NCBI GenBank assembly: GCA_001660395.1
Contig: LXWE01000013.1
Location: 1 to 64,000 of the forward strand
From: Alteromonadaceae bacterium XY-R5
GTDB lineage: Bacteria; Pseudomonadota; Gammaproteobacteria; Enterobacterales; Alteromonadaceae
Direction of reading: 5' to 3'
Length of the DNA stretch: 64,000 bases
In this document: positions 10,130 through 19,913 of the stretch, piece by piece
Position numbering within the stretch: the first letter of the stretch is position 1
How the letters are laid out: the number at the start of each line of letters is the position of its first letter
Notes under the pieces: model-generated
The model's database searches: none
What the model was told of the DNA's origin: nothing
What the model saw: the letters and a program-made list of their open reading frames with translations, nothing else
Translations under genes and position numbers: made by a program

Positions 10130-10759
10130 TTACTTACTGACGAGGGCGTCCGCTCTGTTCGCCAATACCTGATCAATCAGACCATATTCTTTAGCTTCGA
10201 TTGCACTGAGGAAATTATCACGATCTGTGTCGCGTGCAACGGTTTCATACTCCTGACCAGTATGCTTTGCCATTAAACGATTTAGTTTTTCTTTAATAGA
10301 CAGGATTTCACGGGCGTGAATTTCAAAATCGGATGCCTGGCCCTGGAAGCCACCTAATGGCTGGTGAATCATCACACGAGAGTTAGGCAAACAGTAACGC
10401 TTACCTTTTGCCCCTCCAGACAACAGGAACGCGCCCATACTGGCGGCCTGACCAATACACACTGTGCTGACGTCAGGTTTAATAAACTGCATGGTATCGT
10501 AAATAGCCAACCCTGCAGTCACCGAACCACCAGGAGAGTTGATATACAAATAGATATCCTTCTCTGGGTTTTCTGCTTCAAGGAATAGCATTTGCGCAAC
10601 AATCAGGTTAGCCATATGGTCTTCAACCTGGCCAACCAGAAAAATCACATTTTCCTTTAATAGACGTGAATAAATGTCGTAAGAGCGCTCACCCTTAGCG
10701 GTTTGCTCAACCACCATAGGTACCAAAGCGTTTAACGGGTCCATGGGTAAATTCATCAT
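10130..10759 (-). CDS. clpP: ClpP protease proteolytic subunit
   Basis: A 209-residue serine protease forming the double heptameric ring of ClpXP and ClpAP. Catalytic serine is in [11 protein letters not shown], histidine in MIHQPLGG and aspartate in ARDTDRDNF. Two consecutive ATG codons (10754-10759) are possible starts; a short N-terminal propeptide is usual for the family. The hairpin at 10783-10808 sits about 25 bases upstream, so clpP may be transcribed both by readthrough from tig and from a weak promoter (TTGACT, 18 bases, TTAAAT on the minus strand) before the hairpin. Confidence 0.97.
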   Translation of the reverse strand: MMNLPMDPLNALVPMVVEQTAKGERSYDIYSRLLKENVIFLVGQVEDHMANLIVAQMLFLEAENPEKDIYLYINSPGGSVTAGLAIYDTMQFIKPDVSTVCIGQAASMGAFLLSGGAKGKRYCLPNSRVMIHQPLGGFQGQASDFEIHAREILSIKEKLNRLMAKHTGQEYETVARDTDRDNFLSAIEAKEYGLIDQVLANRADALVSK

Positions 10760-10775
10760 ATCTAATGCTTCTTCA

Positions 10776-10809
10776 CAAATAAAAATGCTCGGTAGTTACC
10801 GAGCATTTA
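10776..10809 (-). terminator. Hairpin between tig and clpP, terminator or attenuator
   Basis: AAATGCTCGGTA and TACCGAGCATTT are perfectly complementary across two bases, followed on the minus strand by a T-rich run. It would end most tig transcripts just before clpP. Confidence 0.75.
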
Positions 10810-10849
10810 AGCAGTTGCTAAGCTGTTAAGTCAATCAACAAACAGTAAT

Positions 10850-12160
10850 TTAGGCTTGTTTGTTCATGATCTCACCAAACGCCTTTTTGACTTCGGTGAC
10901 TTTAGCTTTCTCTAACAACAGGTCGATTGCTTGCTCTTCAAGAGCCAGATTGTTCATCTGCTGCATCAATTCTTTGTTAGTTTTGTAGTATTCAACCACT
11001 TCTGTTGGATCTTCGTAAGCAGATGCCATGGTCTCGATCAGGCTGGTCACTTTCGCTTCATCAACCTTCAATTCGTTACCCTGGATAACTTCACCCAGTA
11101 ACAGACCTACTTTAACACGACGTTCCGCATTATCTTTGAACAGATCCGCAGGCAGTTCTGGCAGGTTATCTACATTGCCACCAGTTTGCTGAGCGAAACG
11201 TTGTTTAGCTTGCTGACGCAGAGCATTGATTTCTTGATCAACTAACGCTTTTGGCAGGTCGATTTCGTTTTTCTCAATCAGACCAGCGATCACAGCTTCT
11301 TTCACCTGAGTTTTCAGATTGTGATCCAATTCACGTTGCATGTTCTTACGTACTTCTGCACGCAGAGAATCAACCGCACCATCTTCAATACCGAACAGTT
11401 TAGCAAACTCTTCGTTTACTTCTGGCAGCTCCAGCTCTTCTACTTTATTCACAGTGATAGTGAATTGAGCCGCTTTACCTTTCAGTTTTTCTGCATGGTA
11501 TTCTTCTGGGAAGGTTACGTCAGCAACAACAGTATCACCTACTTTCGCGCCTACGATTGGCTCTTCAAAACCGGGGATCATACGACCTTTGCCCAGTTCC
11601 AGAGGGAAGCTTTCAGACTTACCGCCTTCGAACTCTTCGCCGTCGATAGTGCCAACGAAAGCAATTGTTGCACGGTCATCCGCTTTCACTTCACGCTCAA
11701 CTTCTTTCCAGCTCGCGTGTTGCTTACGCAGAGTTTCCATCATCTCGTCCAGATCAGCGTCAGTGATATCTACCACTGGCTTTTCGATTTCGATGCTTTC
11801 TACGTCTTTGATTTCAACAACAGGGTACACTTCGAAAGCTGCAACGAATTGCAGATCTTCACCGGCTTTGTCCTGAGTCAGTTCGAATGTAGGCGCGCCA
11901 GCAGGAGACAATTTTTCCTGAATGATGGCCTGATAGAAGTTGCGTTGCATAACATCGCCAGCAACTTCCTGACGTACAGCTTCACCGAAACGCTTTTGGA
12001 TTACTGTCACTGGTACTTTGCCAGGACGGAAACCGTTAACGCGTTGTGTTTTTGCTAATTGTTGTAAACGAGATTTCACAGCAGTGTCTACTGACGCAGC
12101 AGGTACTGTGATAGTAAGACGGCGTTCTAAACCTTGAGTCGTCTCTACTGAAACTTGCAT
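10850..12160 (-). CDS. tig: Trigger factor (ribosome-associated chaperone and prolyl isomerase)
   Basis: A 436-residue chaperone that binds near the ribosomal exit tunnel. The N-terminal ribosome-binding domain contains the GFRPGKVP signature (residues about 43-50). A FKBP-type peptidyl-prolyl isomerase domain spans about 150-240, with [15 protein letters not shown] and [14 protein letters not shown]. The C-terminal arms are helical. Length is as in E. coli (432). It starts the tig-clpP-clpX-lon series of folding and degradation genes. Confidence 0.97.
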   Translation of the reverse strand: MQVSVETTQGLERRLTITVPAASVDTAVKSRLQQLAKTQRVNGFRPGKVPVTVIQKRFGEAVRQEVAGDVMQRNFYQAIIQEKLSPAGAPTFELTQDKAGEDLQFVAAFEVYPVVEIKDVESIEIEKPVVDITDADLDEMMETLRKQHASWKEVEREVKADDRATIAFVGTIDGEEFEGGKSESFPLELGKGRMIPGFEEPIVGAKVGDTVVADVTFPEEYHAEKLKGKAAQFTITVNKVEELELPEVNEEFAKLFGIEDGAVDSLRAEVRKNMQRELDHNLKTQVKEAVIAGLIEKNEIDLPKALVDQEINALRQQAKQRFAQQTGGNVDNLPELPADLFKDNAERRVKVGLLLGEVIQGNELKVDEAKVTSLIETMASAYEDPTEVVEYYKTNKELMQQMNNLALEEQAIDLLLEKAKVTEVKKAFGEIMNKQA

Positions 12161-12427
12161 TCTTCTACCTCAACTTTGCGCCCTTGCGCATTTTTCATTG
12201 TTACTCAAAGGATTTTTATCGGCGGGACAAGAAGGCCAGGGTAAACGGAAACTTACCCGCCATTCCCTTGTAACGAACCTGACAAATGTTGTCCGTTTGA
12301 ATAGCACCTGATAAAAAGACGCAGCATTATAGCGACAGCTTGTAGCAGAGTCGAGTGGCGATAACCAAAAAGTTACAACACAAGTTCGGCGTTAACGCAG
12401 GAAATTTAAGGGAAACAGAGGGAAAGA
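12161..12427. other. Intergenic region between tig and the tRNA operon
   Basis: These 267 bases hold the tig upstream region and the 3' end of the tRNA transcript. I see no open reading frame and no convincing intrinsic terminator after the last tRNA. Confidence 0.5.
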
Positions 12428-12504
12428 TGGTCGGTGAGATAGGATTTGAACCTACGACCCCTTGGACCCAAACCAAGTGCGCTACCAAGCTGCGCTACTC
12501 ACCG
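12428..12504 (-). tRNA. tRNA-Pro(UGG), third copy in the operon
   Basis: 77 bases folding as a cloverleaf with encoded CCA. The anticodon stem CTTGG/CCAAG holds anticodon TGG, and the T loop reads GGTTCAAATCC. The sequence is identical to the copies at 12678 and 13126. It is last in transcription order. Confidence 0.95.
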
Positions 12505-12574
12505 ACAGATATCGAGATGATATATAGCTGACCTAACATCAAATGCCGTTAACATTTGAAATTCGCCGAAAGAA

Positions 12575-12651
12575 TGGGGTGGACGATGGGACTTGAACCC
12601 ACGACAACCGGAATCACAATCCGGGGCTCTACCAACTGAGCTACGCCCACC
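12575..12651 (-). tRNA. tRNA-His(GUG), second copy
   Basis: 77 bases including the extra G-1 opposite C73 that is typical of tRNA-His. The anticodon stem CCGGA/TCCGG holds GTG, and CCA is encoded. Identical to the copy at 12903. Confidence 0.95.
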
Positions 12652-12677
12652 AGCGAATTAGTCAAGATTACGAGAGA

Positions 12678-12754
12678 TGGTCGGTGAGATAGGATTTGAA
12701 CCTACGACCCCTTGGACCCAAACCAAGTGCGCTACCAAGCTGCGCTACTCACCG
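12678..12754 (-). tRNA. tRNA-Pro(UGG), second copy
   Basis: 77 bases with encoded CCA and anticodon TGG, identical in sequence to the copies at 12428 and 13126. Confidence 0.95.
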
Positions 12755-12811
12755 ACTGTATTGACTCGATGTAATCTTTAAAACCGAAGCAACTTTCTCA
12801 CAAAGGAGAAA

Positions 12812-12896
12812 TGGTGCGGAAGGAGAGACTTGAACTCTCACGCCGTGAAGCACTGGAACCTAAATCCAGCGTGTCTACCAATTTCACCACTTCCGC
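12812..12896 (-). tRNA. tRNA-Leu(UAG)
   Basis: 85 bases with the long variable arm of a class II tRNA (GCTTCACGGCGT region). The anticodon stem CTGGA/TCCAG holds TAG, and CCA is encoded. It is the only single-copy class II tRNA in the operon. Confidence 0.95.
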
Positions 12897-12902
12897 AAAG
12901 AA

Positions 12903-12979
12903 TGGGGTGGACGATGGGACTTGAACCCACGACAACCGGAATCACAATCCGGGGCTCTACCAACTGAGCTACGCCCACC
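12903..12979 (-). tRNA. tRNA-His(GUG), first copy
   Basis: 77 bases with anticodon GTG, G-1 and encoded CCA. It lies six bases from the tRNA-Leu gene in the operon. Confidence 0.95.
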
Positions 12980-13016
12980 ATATTGCTTCACTTTTTATGT
13001 TCTACCAGACTCGCGA

Positions 13017-13093
<77 letters not shown>

Positions 13094-13125
13094 TCGGGAA
13101 CCTGCTTCAACATAAAAAGTTAAAG

Positions 13126-13202
13126 TGGTCGGTGAGATAGGATTTGAACCTACGACCCCTTGGACCCAAACCAAGTGCGCTACCAAGCTGCGCTACTCAC
13201 CG
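13126..13202 (-). tRNA. tRNA-Pro(UGG), first copy
   Basis: 77 bases with anticodon TGG and encoded CCA. It is the first gene after the operon promoter and is identical to the other two proline tRNAs. Confidence 0.95.
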
Positions 13203-13244
13203 ACTGTGTAACTAAGAGAAAAGTCTCTCCGTTACGGGGCGCGA

Positions 13245-13273
13245 ATATTACCTACTACCCCCTACCCCGTCAA
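13245..13273 (-). promoter_or_regulatory. Sigma-70 promoter of the tRNA operon with GC-rich discriminator
   Basis: On the minus strand TTGACG and TAATAT are separated by exactly 17 bases and followed by TCGCGCCCC. This GC-rich discriminator is the known hallmark of stable-RNA promoters under stringent (ppGpp) control. The first tRNA begins about 40 bases downstream. Confidence 0.85.
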
Positions 13274-13372
13274 ACACTTTTTTGCGCCAAAACAATCAAG
13301 CGTTCACAATTCAACCACACTGGGTGTAATTACGACTCATGCCACAGAATACGCTTATTAAAAGCGCAAAAA

Positions 13373-14062
13373 TCATTCTGAATCAGTAGCTTGGAAAAAC
13401 CATAAGCCGCCACTGTGTAATTTAGGCTGCATACCTAACGTTTGCAGATAACGTTCGTGCTCCATGCTATCGGCTTTTGCAGCTACTTGCGGATATCCAC
13501 ACTGTTTAGCAAACGCCTGTTCTCGGCCTAATAACCAATGGCCGAGGCGAAAATCCCGATATGCTGCAGTAACAAAGTCGAAGTCAACGACAAAACACTC
13601 TGTCGAATGCTCATAGCCAGACAATACACCGATGACATCCGTGCCCTGCATCAAAAAGTAGTAATGGCGTTCCGGGCTGTGGGCACTTTTAAAGAAACGC
13701 GGGAACAAATGGGATATTTCCTTTTTATGCTGACCTAAAAAGAACTCGACGTAATTTGACGGACGATTGACAGCCAAAATCGTAAAGTTATGGGATTTGC
13801 TCCGCAGCATTCGGCTTAAAAAGATGACGTTTGTCGTTGCGATAAAGCCATTCAATATTGCCACTGGATAGGCATGAATAATCAGTCCATACAAACAAAA
13901 TGAGGATGAGCCGAACAGGTTAAACCATCGCAGTTTTAATATAGAACTGCGAGTCAATGAAAAGGCAATGATCGCCGAAGCGCAATAACCGAAAATTTCT
14001 ACGCCTGAAAGTTGCAACGGGAGGATTCCTAAAAAGACAGTACAGATACCAATTTTAACCAA
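13373..14062 (-). CDS. YgjV-like membrane domain fused to a GNAT-like domain
   Basis: A 229-residue protein. Residues 1-85 hold three to four hydrophobic segments resembling the YgjV inner-membrane family (FGYCASAIIAFSLTRSSILK, WFNLFGSSSFCLYGLII). Residues about 95-225 look like a GNAT acyltransferase core, with VDFDFVTAAYRDFRLGHWLL matching the acetyl-CoA loop region and AAKADSMEHERYLQTLGM the following strand-helix. Function and substrate are unknown. No ATG exists early in the frame; the TTG at 14060-14062 is the most likely start and has no good Shine-Dalgarno, so the N-terminus is uncertain. It is convergent with nothing and divergent from folD. Confidence 0.7.
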   Translation of the reverse strand: MVKIGICTVFLGILPLQLSGVEIFGYCASAIIAFSLTRSSILKLRWFNLFGSSSFCLYGLIIHAYPVAILNGFIATTNVIFLSRMLRSKSHNFTILAVNRPSNYVEFFLGQHKKEISHLFPRFFKSAHSPERHYYFLMQGTDVIGVLSGYEHSTECFVVDFDFVTAAYRDFRLGHWLLGREQAFAKQCGYPQVAAKADSMEHERYLQTLGMQPKLHSGGLWFFQATDSE

Positions 14063-14212
14063 TTCGCGAATGGTTAGCAGTTGAAATTACCAACAAATAT
14101 TCGAAGCAGAGAGAAAAGGCACAAGTCGAATAAGAATGTAACCACAGCGTTGCGGCCCCTCCGTTCCTTGTGGGAGAATAGCGCCTCTTTTGGATACCAG
14201 TGACAAGAAGAT

Positions 14213-15067
14213 ATGCCCGCTCAACGAATCGATGGTAAGTTAGTTGCCAAACATATCCGCCAACATGTGGCCGCTCATGTTCAGTCTATAACCTCCTCCG
14301 GGCGCCGTCCGCCAGGCTTAGCAGTCATTCTTGTTGGTAGTGATCCAGCATCACAAGTGTACGTCGCGAATAAACGTAAAGCCTGTGATGAAGTAGGATT
14401 TGCCTCACGCTCTTACGACTTGCCAGCCGATACTGATCAACAGACGCTATTAGCGCTGGTAGATCAACTCAACGCCGATCCAGAGATTGACGGCATTTTA
14501 GTGCAGTTACCCTTGCCTGCAGGATTAAACGCAGAACAGGTATTAGAGCGTATCCATCCGCATAAAGATGTGGATGGCTTCCATCCATATAATATCGGCC
14601 GTCTGGCTCAGCGTATCCCTGCACTACGCCCATGCACACCGAAAGGTATCATGACGCTGATAGAATCCACCAAACGCCCAATCAAAGGCATGGATGCAGT
14701 TATCGTAGGCGCTTCTAATATTGTTGGTCGCCCGATGTCACTGGAATTGTTACTAGCTGGCTGCACCGTGACTACCTGCCATAAATTCACCCAGGATCTG
14801 AAATCTCATGTTCAACGCGCAGACCTTTTAGTCGTCGCAGTGGGAAAACCTGCCTTTATACCAGGTGAATGGATTAAAGAAGGGGCGATTGTTATCGATG
14901 TAGGTATTAACCGTTTAGATGATGGTTCTCTGGTAGGCGATGTCGCTTTTGAACAAGCAGAACAACGTGCAGGCTGGATAACACCAGTGCCAGGCGGTGT
15001 AGGTCCGATGACGGTCGCCAGCCTGATCGAGAACACCCTGGAAGCCTACGTTAAATACCATTCCTAG
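14213..15067 (+). CDS. folD: Methylenetetrahydrofolate dehydrogenase / cyclohydrolase FolD
   Basis: A 284-residue cytosolic bifunctional enzyme that converts 5,10-methylene-THF to 10-formyl-THF with NADP. The conserved blocks are [13 protein letters not shown] (catalytic lysine), [24 protein letters not shown], the [10 protein letters not shown] nucleotide-binding loop and [10 protein letters not shown]. Length is standard. AAGAAG lies just upstream of the ATG. The DUF1415 gene follows after five bases, so the two are probably cotranscribed. Confidence 0.97.
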   Translation: MPAQRIDGKLVAKHIRQHVAAHVQSITSSGRRPPGLAVILVGSDPASQVYVANKRKACDEVGFASRSYDLPADTDQQTLLALVDQLNADPEIDGILVQLPLPAGLNAEQVLERIHPHKDVDGFHPYNIGRLAQRIPALRPCTPKGIMTLIESTKRPIKGMDAVIVGASNIVGRPMSLELLLAGCTVTTCHKFTQDLKSHVQRADLLVVAVGKPAFIPGEWIKEGAIVIDVGINRLDDGSLVGDVAFEQAEQRAGWITPVPGGVGPMTVASLIENTLEAYVKYHS

Positions 15068-15072
15068 TCGCT

Positions 15073-15636
15073 ATGTCGGACAAGGTGTCACAACAGGCTA
15101 TCGACGCAACCCGGAACTGGCTGTTACGGGTTGTAGTTGGCTTAAATTTCTGTCCATTCGCTAAGCCTGAAGTCGATAGACATTCCATTCGTTATCAGGT
15201 TTCGTCTGCGGACACGCCTGCGCAGGCCATAAGCGATTTGCTCAGTGAAGTGTATTTACTGGAAGATAAGCCAGAGATTGAAACCACGCTGCTTATTTTC
15301 CCTTTTGGCTTTGCCGACTTTGATGATTTTCTGGATATGCTTGGCATGGCCGACGGCTTTTTAGATCAGTCTGGCTATCGCGGCATATATCAGCTTGCCA
15401 ATTTTCATCCCGACTATTGTTTCGACGGTGAAGAACAGGATGACCCTGCCAATTTTACCAACCGAGCGCCCTATCCGACGCTGCATTTGATCAGAGAAGC
15501 CAGCCTTGAAAATGCATTAGCTTCTGTCAAGCATCCGGAAAAAATACCTGAGACCAATATTAATAAGGCCCGCAAACTGGGATTTTCCCATATGCAGGCC
15601 TTACTCAAAGAGTGTTTAGATACTCGCCAAAAGTAA
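15073..15636 (+). CDS. DUF1415 family protein
   Basis: A 187-residue protein recognisable as DUF1415 from TRNWLLRVVVGLNFCPFAKP at residues 12-31, the LLIFPFGFADFDDFLDML stretch and FDGEEQDDPANFTNRAPYP near the middle. The family is widespread in proteobacteria and has no established activity. The early cysteine in FCPFAK and the acidic DGEEQDDP block are the obvious conserved features. It sits five bases after folD and has no terminator of its own before the convergent phosphodiesterase gene. Confidence 0.88.
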   Translation: MSDKVSQQAIDATRNWLLRVVVGLNFCPFAKPEVDRHSIRYQVSSADTPAQAISDLLSEVYLLEDKPEIETTLLIFPFGFADFDDFLDMLGMADGFLDQSGYRGIYQLANFHPDYCFDGEEQDDPANFTNRAPYPTLHLIREASLENALASVKHPEKIPETNINKARKLGFSHMQALLKECLDTRQK

Positions 15637-15694
15637 TATTCATAGACTTAATCTGGTCTGTGCACAGATTACCCTGCAGCGCTATATTTAAACG

Positions 15695-16930
15695 CTACTT
15701 CAATGCAGCTTCCAATCCCTTGCCATCACCATCGACTTTCGATAGCAATTTAATTCCTAAAATTTTGGCGATAGTTGGATAGACATCCAGGTTCGGGAAC
15801 TCAGGAATAATGATCCCCTGCTTAAATGCCGGACCTTCAGCAATAAACACTGCCCCCATATCAGCAAAATAAGTGAACCCATGGGTGCCACCATCGTGAC
15901 GCTTGTTTGCGTCTTTATTTGTGAAATAACGGGGCGCCTTAGTTTCAAGAATAATATCAGCCACCCGTGGACTGTCCTCGAAATGGCGTTGATGCAAAGC
16001 TTCTTGCGTCATATAGAAAAAACGAGGATCTGTATCTTTAGCAAACTGCTGTTGCAATGCCTTTAGTTCGTCGGCACTGGTTTTAGGTGTGGCGTAAATC
16101 ATCAGGCGCGTGCTGGCGTTCACGACTTTAAAACTCTCGGGAATGTTCAGCTCACGATAGTCGATGGCCTGATCCGCCTTTATATCCGTCATACCATGGT
16201 CGGCGACAATCACCAGATTCACGGGTTGCTTCACTTCCGTTTTCAAACGCTGTCTCAACTGACCAATTAAACCGTCCAGATATTTAACTGCTGCTTTGGT
16301 TTGCGGTGCACTTGGCCCAAACTCATGGCCGGCTGAATCAACCTGATGAAAATAACTGGCGATGAAGCGTGGGCGTTTGTCTGAAGGTAATTGCAACCAG
16401 CGAATAATTTGATCAATGCGTTCCTGAGGATCGGCATTGTGTGAATACGGATAGTAGTAAGTAGGGGTTTTGCCACCAAATCTTGCGTCTGACTCTGGCC
16501 AGAAATAGGTCGCTGAAATAAGCCCCTGTAGTTCTGCCAGGTTCCATAACGGAATACCGGACAACCAGCTCGAATCATTATGACCATCTCCCAGGTCATA
16601 ACACTCATTCCGCACTTTATCGCAGAAATGGTTGTCTACGATGCCGTGATGGGTCGGATATAACCCCGTAATTAAACTCAAATGGTTAGGAAACGTTTTT
16701 GTTGGATACACAGGTTGCATTCGCTCGGCTCTTACCCCCTGTCTGGCCATCTCAGCCAGCGAAGATGCACCATGCTTTTCAACATAGTCCCAACGAAACC
16801 CGTCTAAAGAAATGAGTACCACCGTTTGCTCATCTGCTGGCTTAGCCCAGCTGGTTACGGGGATTAAAACGACACTGACCATCAATGCCAGTATTACGGA
16901 ACAGGTTCCCATCCTTTTAAAAATTCGCAT
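15695..16930 (-). CDS. Secreted nucleotide pyrophosphatase/phosphodiesterase (alkaline phosphatase superfamily)
   Basis: A 411-residue exported hydrolase. The N-terminus (basic residues then SVILALMVSVVLIPVTSWA) is a signal peptide of about 28 residues. Metal and nucleophile motifs of the NPP family are clear: VLISLDGFRWDY (first Asp), YPTKTFPNHLSLITGLYPTHHG with the nucleophilic Thr, VADHGMTDI and later GGTHGF. Members cleave nucleotide or lipid-like phosphodiesters in the periplasm or outside the cell. The substrate cannot be chosen from sequence. It lies downstream of the Gld-type operon but is separated by that operon's terminator. Confidence 0.9.
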   Translation of the reverse strand: MRIFKRMGTCSVILALMVSVVLIPVTSWAKPADEQTVVLISLDGFRWDYVEKHGASSLAEMARQGVRAERMQPVYPTKTFPNHLSLITGLYPTHHGIVDNHFCDKVRNECYDLGDGHNDSSWLSGIPLWNLAELQGLISATYFWPESDARFGGKTPTYYYPYSHNADPQERIDQIIRWLQLPSDKRPRFIASYFHQVDSAGHEFGPSAPQTKAAVKYLDGLIGQLRQRLKTEVKQPVNLVIVADHGMTDIKADQAIDYRELNIPESFKVVNASTRLMIYATPKTSADELKALQQQFAKDTDPRFFYMTQEALHQRHFEDSPRVADIILETKAPRYFTNKDANKRHDGGTHGFTYFADMGAVFIAEGPAFKQGIIIPEFPNLDVYPTIAKILGIKLLSKVDGDGKGLEAALK

Positions 16931-16975
16931 GTTACAGCCTTTACTTATTTATTGTTGAAATTGCCCGGCGAAAAT

Positions 16976-17003
16976 AAAAAACGCCACTCGTAGGTGGCGT
17001 TTG
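16976..17003 (-). terminator. Terminator of the Gld-type ABC operon
   Basis: On the minus strand AACGCCAC and GTGGCGTT form the stem, followed by six or more T. It begins about 20 bases after the last gene of the operon. Confidence 0.85.
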
Positions 17004-17021
17004 TGATGTGCGGTGAACCTG

Positions 17022-18056
17022 TTAGCGTGGTGCTTCACCTTCATCTATCACTTTCACCGCACCACCGTTAGGGGTGTTTTGTGGCAGCAAAAAATCCTCA
17101 ACGGACTTATTTATCTGACTGGCAGAAAATTCAGATAGCCCATAAAACCAATGTTGCCAATACCCTGGCGTATCTGAGCTGACCGTTAAACCATACTGGC
17201 TTTGCTGATCTTGCCATAGATGCAACACGAACGTGCCGTACTCTGCACTTTGAATATCTAATACTGCAACTTGTGTCATCTCTGCCGTAGAAGTATCCGC
17301 GAGCGGCTGCAAACGATCAAATCTAAGCCCGGTCAAATTATCGATAACCCCGGCCAGAACCGTATCGTATTTCAGAGCTCGCCCGGCTGGCAAGTTTACC
17401 AACTGGTAATTTACATTTTCCTGCGTTTCGGACACGCCGGGTTCAGTTTCAATTTGCCATGCTTTAGCATCGGTACGCGATAACGTGGAGACTGAGATGC
17501 CTTCAGGCAGAATCTGCTGCCACAACCAATCCTGACTGTTCACCGGCAACGGAATCGCAGCATTGATCATCCAGCTCTGGGCTTTGTTAGGTACCCGCAC
17601 ATACTGTCCATTACCTACACTGGCGCGTTTTCCCACCAGCACAGACCATTCATGCTGTTGCGATGATAGTGTGACGAAACGGGCCTGGCTGTCCTGGGCC
17701 GTTAAATCTTCCACGCCGAGGTGCACATAATTTTTAGGCAATGCCGTTTTCGCTTCGCTTAATCTGGCACTCATCAAGGCTGCAACAAAACTCGTTAGCT
17801 TATTTTTATCCAGAGGATATTCTTCCCCTTTAAACTTACCCAGCCAGTTTTCTCCCTGCTTATGTGCATCCAACAGCGTTTCTGAAGCCGTTTTGATTTG
17901 GATATGAGATACCTTGTTTGCATTTTCAGCTAACTGACTAAACAAAATACCCTGTGTCGGCTGACTGGGTTGCTGTGGCGCTTCCAGCCAAATCCCCACT
18001 GACACCGCTAACAATGCGAATACGGTAAGCGGTAATAAATGTTTCTGCACAACCAT
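17022..18056 (-). CDS. DUF4340 domain protein of the Gld-type ABC operon
   Basis: A 344-residue protein anchored by one N-terminal helix (residues about 8-26, LPLTVFALLAVSVGIWLEAP), with the rest likely periplasmic. The repeated pattern WSVLVGKRASVGNGQYVRVP and the C-terminal WFYGLSEFSASQINKS fit DUF4340, a family usually encoded beside GldG-like proteins. No enzymatic motif is visible. It starts three bases after the GldG-like gene and is last in the operon. I infer a structural or accessory role in the same membrane complex. Confidence 0.8.
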   Translation of the reverse strand: MVVQKHLLPLTVFALLAVSVGIWLEAPQQPSQPTQGILFSQLAENANKVSHIQIKTASETLLDAHKQGENWLGKFKGEEYPLDKNKLTSFVAALMSARLSEAKTALPKNYVHLGVEDLTAQDSQARFVTLSSQQHEWSVLVGKRASVGNGQYVRVPNKAQSWMINAAIPLPVNSQDWLWQQILPEGISVSTLSRTDAKAWQIETEPGVSETQENVNYQLVNLPAGRALKYDTVLAGVIDNLTGLRFDRLQPLADTSTAEMTQVAVLDIQSAEYGTFVLHLWQDQQSQYGLTVSSDTPGYWQHWFYGLSEFSASQINKSVEDFLLPQNTPNGGAVKVIDEGEAPR

Positions 18057-18059
18057 CTC

Positions 18060-19913
18060 CTATCCATGGCCCTTAAGCATTTTTGATTTGCTGCGCGTTA
18101 ACCGCATCAACAACGATAACAGCATAACCAGTAACAATGGCGCCACGGCGATATTGATAAACTTCAACCAGTTTCCCAGTTCTTCAATGTCCTTATCCAA
18201 TTGATGGCGCACATCCCGTAAGGCCTTACGGATTTCAATCCGCTTATGCATAAATTGCTCAACGGCCTGCTGCTGGTCGGGTGTAAGTACCAGGTTACTG
18301 CCCTCTCCCTGTTGGTTCTGCAACTGACTTAATTGCTGTTCCGTGTCGTCCAACTGCTGCTGCAACAGTTGCTCCTGCTCGCGGAATTTTTGCTCAGCGG
18401 CAACTGTCAACGCATCGACTTTGTTAAACGGACGGGCAAATGTACCCCGACTACGAATACTGATAAGCGCATTACTACCACCGAGGTTTTCAACACTGTT
18501 GGTAATAAAATCACCATTATTCGCAAATGGGGTCATGATGGTTTGTCCGAAAAAGCTGGACTGCTGCACCCAGAAGCGGTCTGAAAGCAAATCCGTATCA
18601 GCTACCACAATCACATTTAACTTGCTGGTCTGACGCACTTGCTGTGTTGCATCAATCCCCTCAGGTACCTGATTAAAAGCAGAATTCGCCTTACCCGAAA
18701 CGCGAGCTGCCAGCACATAGCGTTTATGTTGATCGCTAAACAGATCCGCTAATTTCGTCGCATCCTGGGTGGCAACATAGGTTTGGACATCCAGTAAATC
18801 TGCATGCTCACTTGATTGCATCAAAGGCGTCCAGCTCAGCTGACTGCCAGCCGCTTTGCCTAGTACCCCAAATGAGGCGCCATTAATCACTTCTAAGCCT
18901 GCGGTAGTGACATCTGAGCGATCCAGCTGCTGTGCACCCAGGCCCAAAAAGCCCATATGTCTGGCAACACCTCCCGCCTGGGTACGAATATCCAACCCAG
19001 CTTGTGCATCCAATACCACCTGCTGATGATTAAACTCAATGCCCCAACTGCTGAATAATCGGTCAAGGTTAGAACTGTTCGCGCCCATCCCCGACATCAT
19101 TGCCATGCTGTCGGATTCATTATGTGGATCTAAGAAGGCCAGGATCTTACCGCCGGTCATCGCAAACTGGTCGATAGAATACAGCATGGCTTCTGATAAA
19201 TTCTGCGGGTGCACTAGCATTAGTACATCTGTATCAGCAGGGATATCGCTGGCATCAGACCCAAGCGTTTCAACCTGATATAGCTGCTGCAGTTGTTGAT
19301 AGAACACCCAGGGAGGATCAAAACGTCCTGTCATAGGGTTTTGACCGCCCTGCAGGTTCAGGTCAGTAAGCAAGGTCACTTTTACCGGCTTAGTATTGGT
19401 CAGCTTATGCAACAACTTGCTGATTTCATACTCCAGAAAGCTTTCCTGCTGTGGGTCAAAAAAAGCGATGGTCTGCTGATCATCCAACGAATTACTGGCA
19501 GCCAGGCCCAGATATATAGCATCCCCACTTTGGCCAATCGTCGCCGCTGTCAGGCCAAATTCATTGGCTTTGTCTTCGTTTTCAGAAAAAGGCTCCGGAT
19601 CAATAATTTGTAAATGTACTTTTCCCTCTGACACATTGGCGTACTCCTCAAGCAGACTCTGTACCCGGCTGGCGTAGTTACGCAGGGTCGTCATGCCCCG
19701 AGAGGCCTTATCGGAGAAGAAAAAATACAGATTAATCGGCTCATCGATTTCTTTGAGAATGTCTTTGCTGCCCTGCGAAAGTGAGTAAACCTGATTTTCC
19801 GTCAGGTCGAGTCTAAAGGGTGACAGCAATTGATTATTAAGCAGCACAAGTGCAAAAAACAGCACCAGCAATAATGACAAACTTAACGGTGTAGATACTT
19901 TTGAGGTCATCAT
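18060..19913 (-). CDS. GldG-like ABC transporter auxiliary protein
   Basis: A 617-residue protein with a transmembrane helix near residues 12-30, a large extracytoplasmic region and a second helix at about 588-608 (FINIAVAPLLLVMLLSLLMR). The opening LLNNQLLSPFRLDLTENQVYSLS and the KPVKVTLLTDL and DVLMLVHPQNLSEAMLYSID blocks match GldG-type proteins (ABC_transp_aux). A glutamine-rich coiled coil precedes the last helix. In Bacteroidetes GldG partners GldA and GldF and affects gliding; in gammaproteobacteria the role is not established. Its ATG overlaps the permease stop by one base. Confidence 0.85.
   Translation of the reverse strand: MMTSKVSTPLSLSLLLVLFFALVLLNNQLLSPFRLDLTENQVYSLSQGSKDILKEIDEPINLYFFFSDKASRGMTTLRNYASRVQSLLEEYANVSEGKVHLQIIDPEPFSENEDKANEFGLTAATIGQSGDAIYLGLAASNSLDDQQTIAFFDPQQESFLEYEISKLLHKLTNTKPVKVTLLTDLNLQGGQNPMTGRFDPPWVFYQQLQQLYQVETLGSDASDIPADTDVLMLVHPQNLSEAMLYSIDQFAMTGGKILAFLDPHNESDSMAMMSGMGANSSNLDRLFSSWGIEFNHQQVVLDAQAGLDIRTQAGGVARHMGFLGLGAQQLDRSDVTTAGLEVINGASFGVLGKAAGSQLSWTPLMQSSEHADLLDVQTYVATQDATKLADLFSDQHKRYVLAARVSGKANSAFNQVPEGIDATQQVRQTSKLNVIVVADTDLLSDRFWVQQSSFFGQTIMTPFANNGDFITNSVENLGGSNALISIRSRGTFARPFNKVDALTVAAEQKFREQEQLLQQQLDDTEQQLSQLQNQQGEGSNLVLTPDQQQAVEQFMHKRIEIRKALRDVRHQLDKDIEELGNWLKFINIAVAPLLLVMLLSLLMRLTRSKSKMLKGHG

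Noticed and set aside
11321-12058. A 245-codon frame on the plus strand opposite tig
   Set aside because: It lies wholly within the clear trigger factor gene and reads as phenylalanine- and serine-rich shadow sequence.
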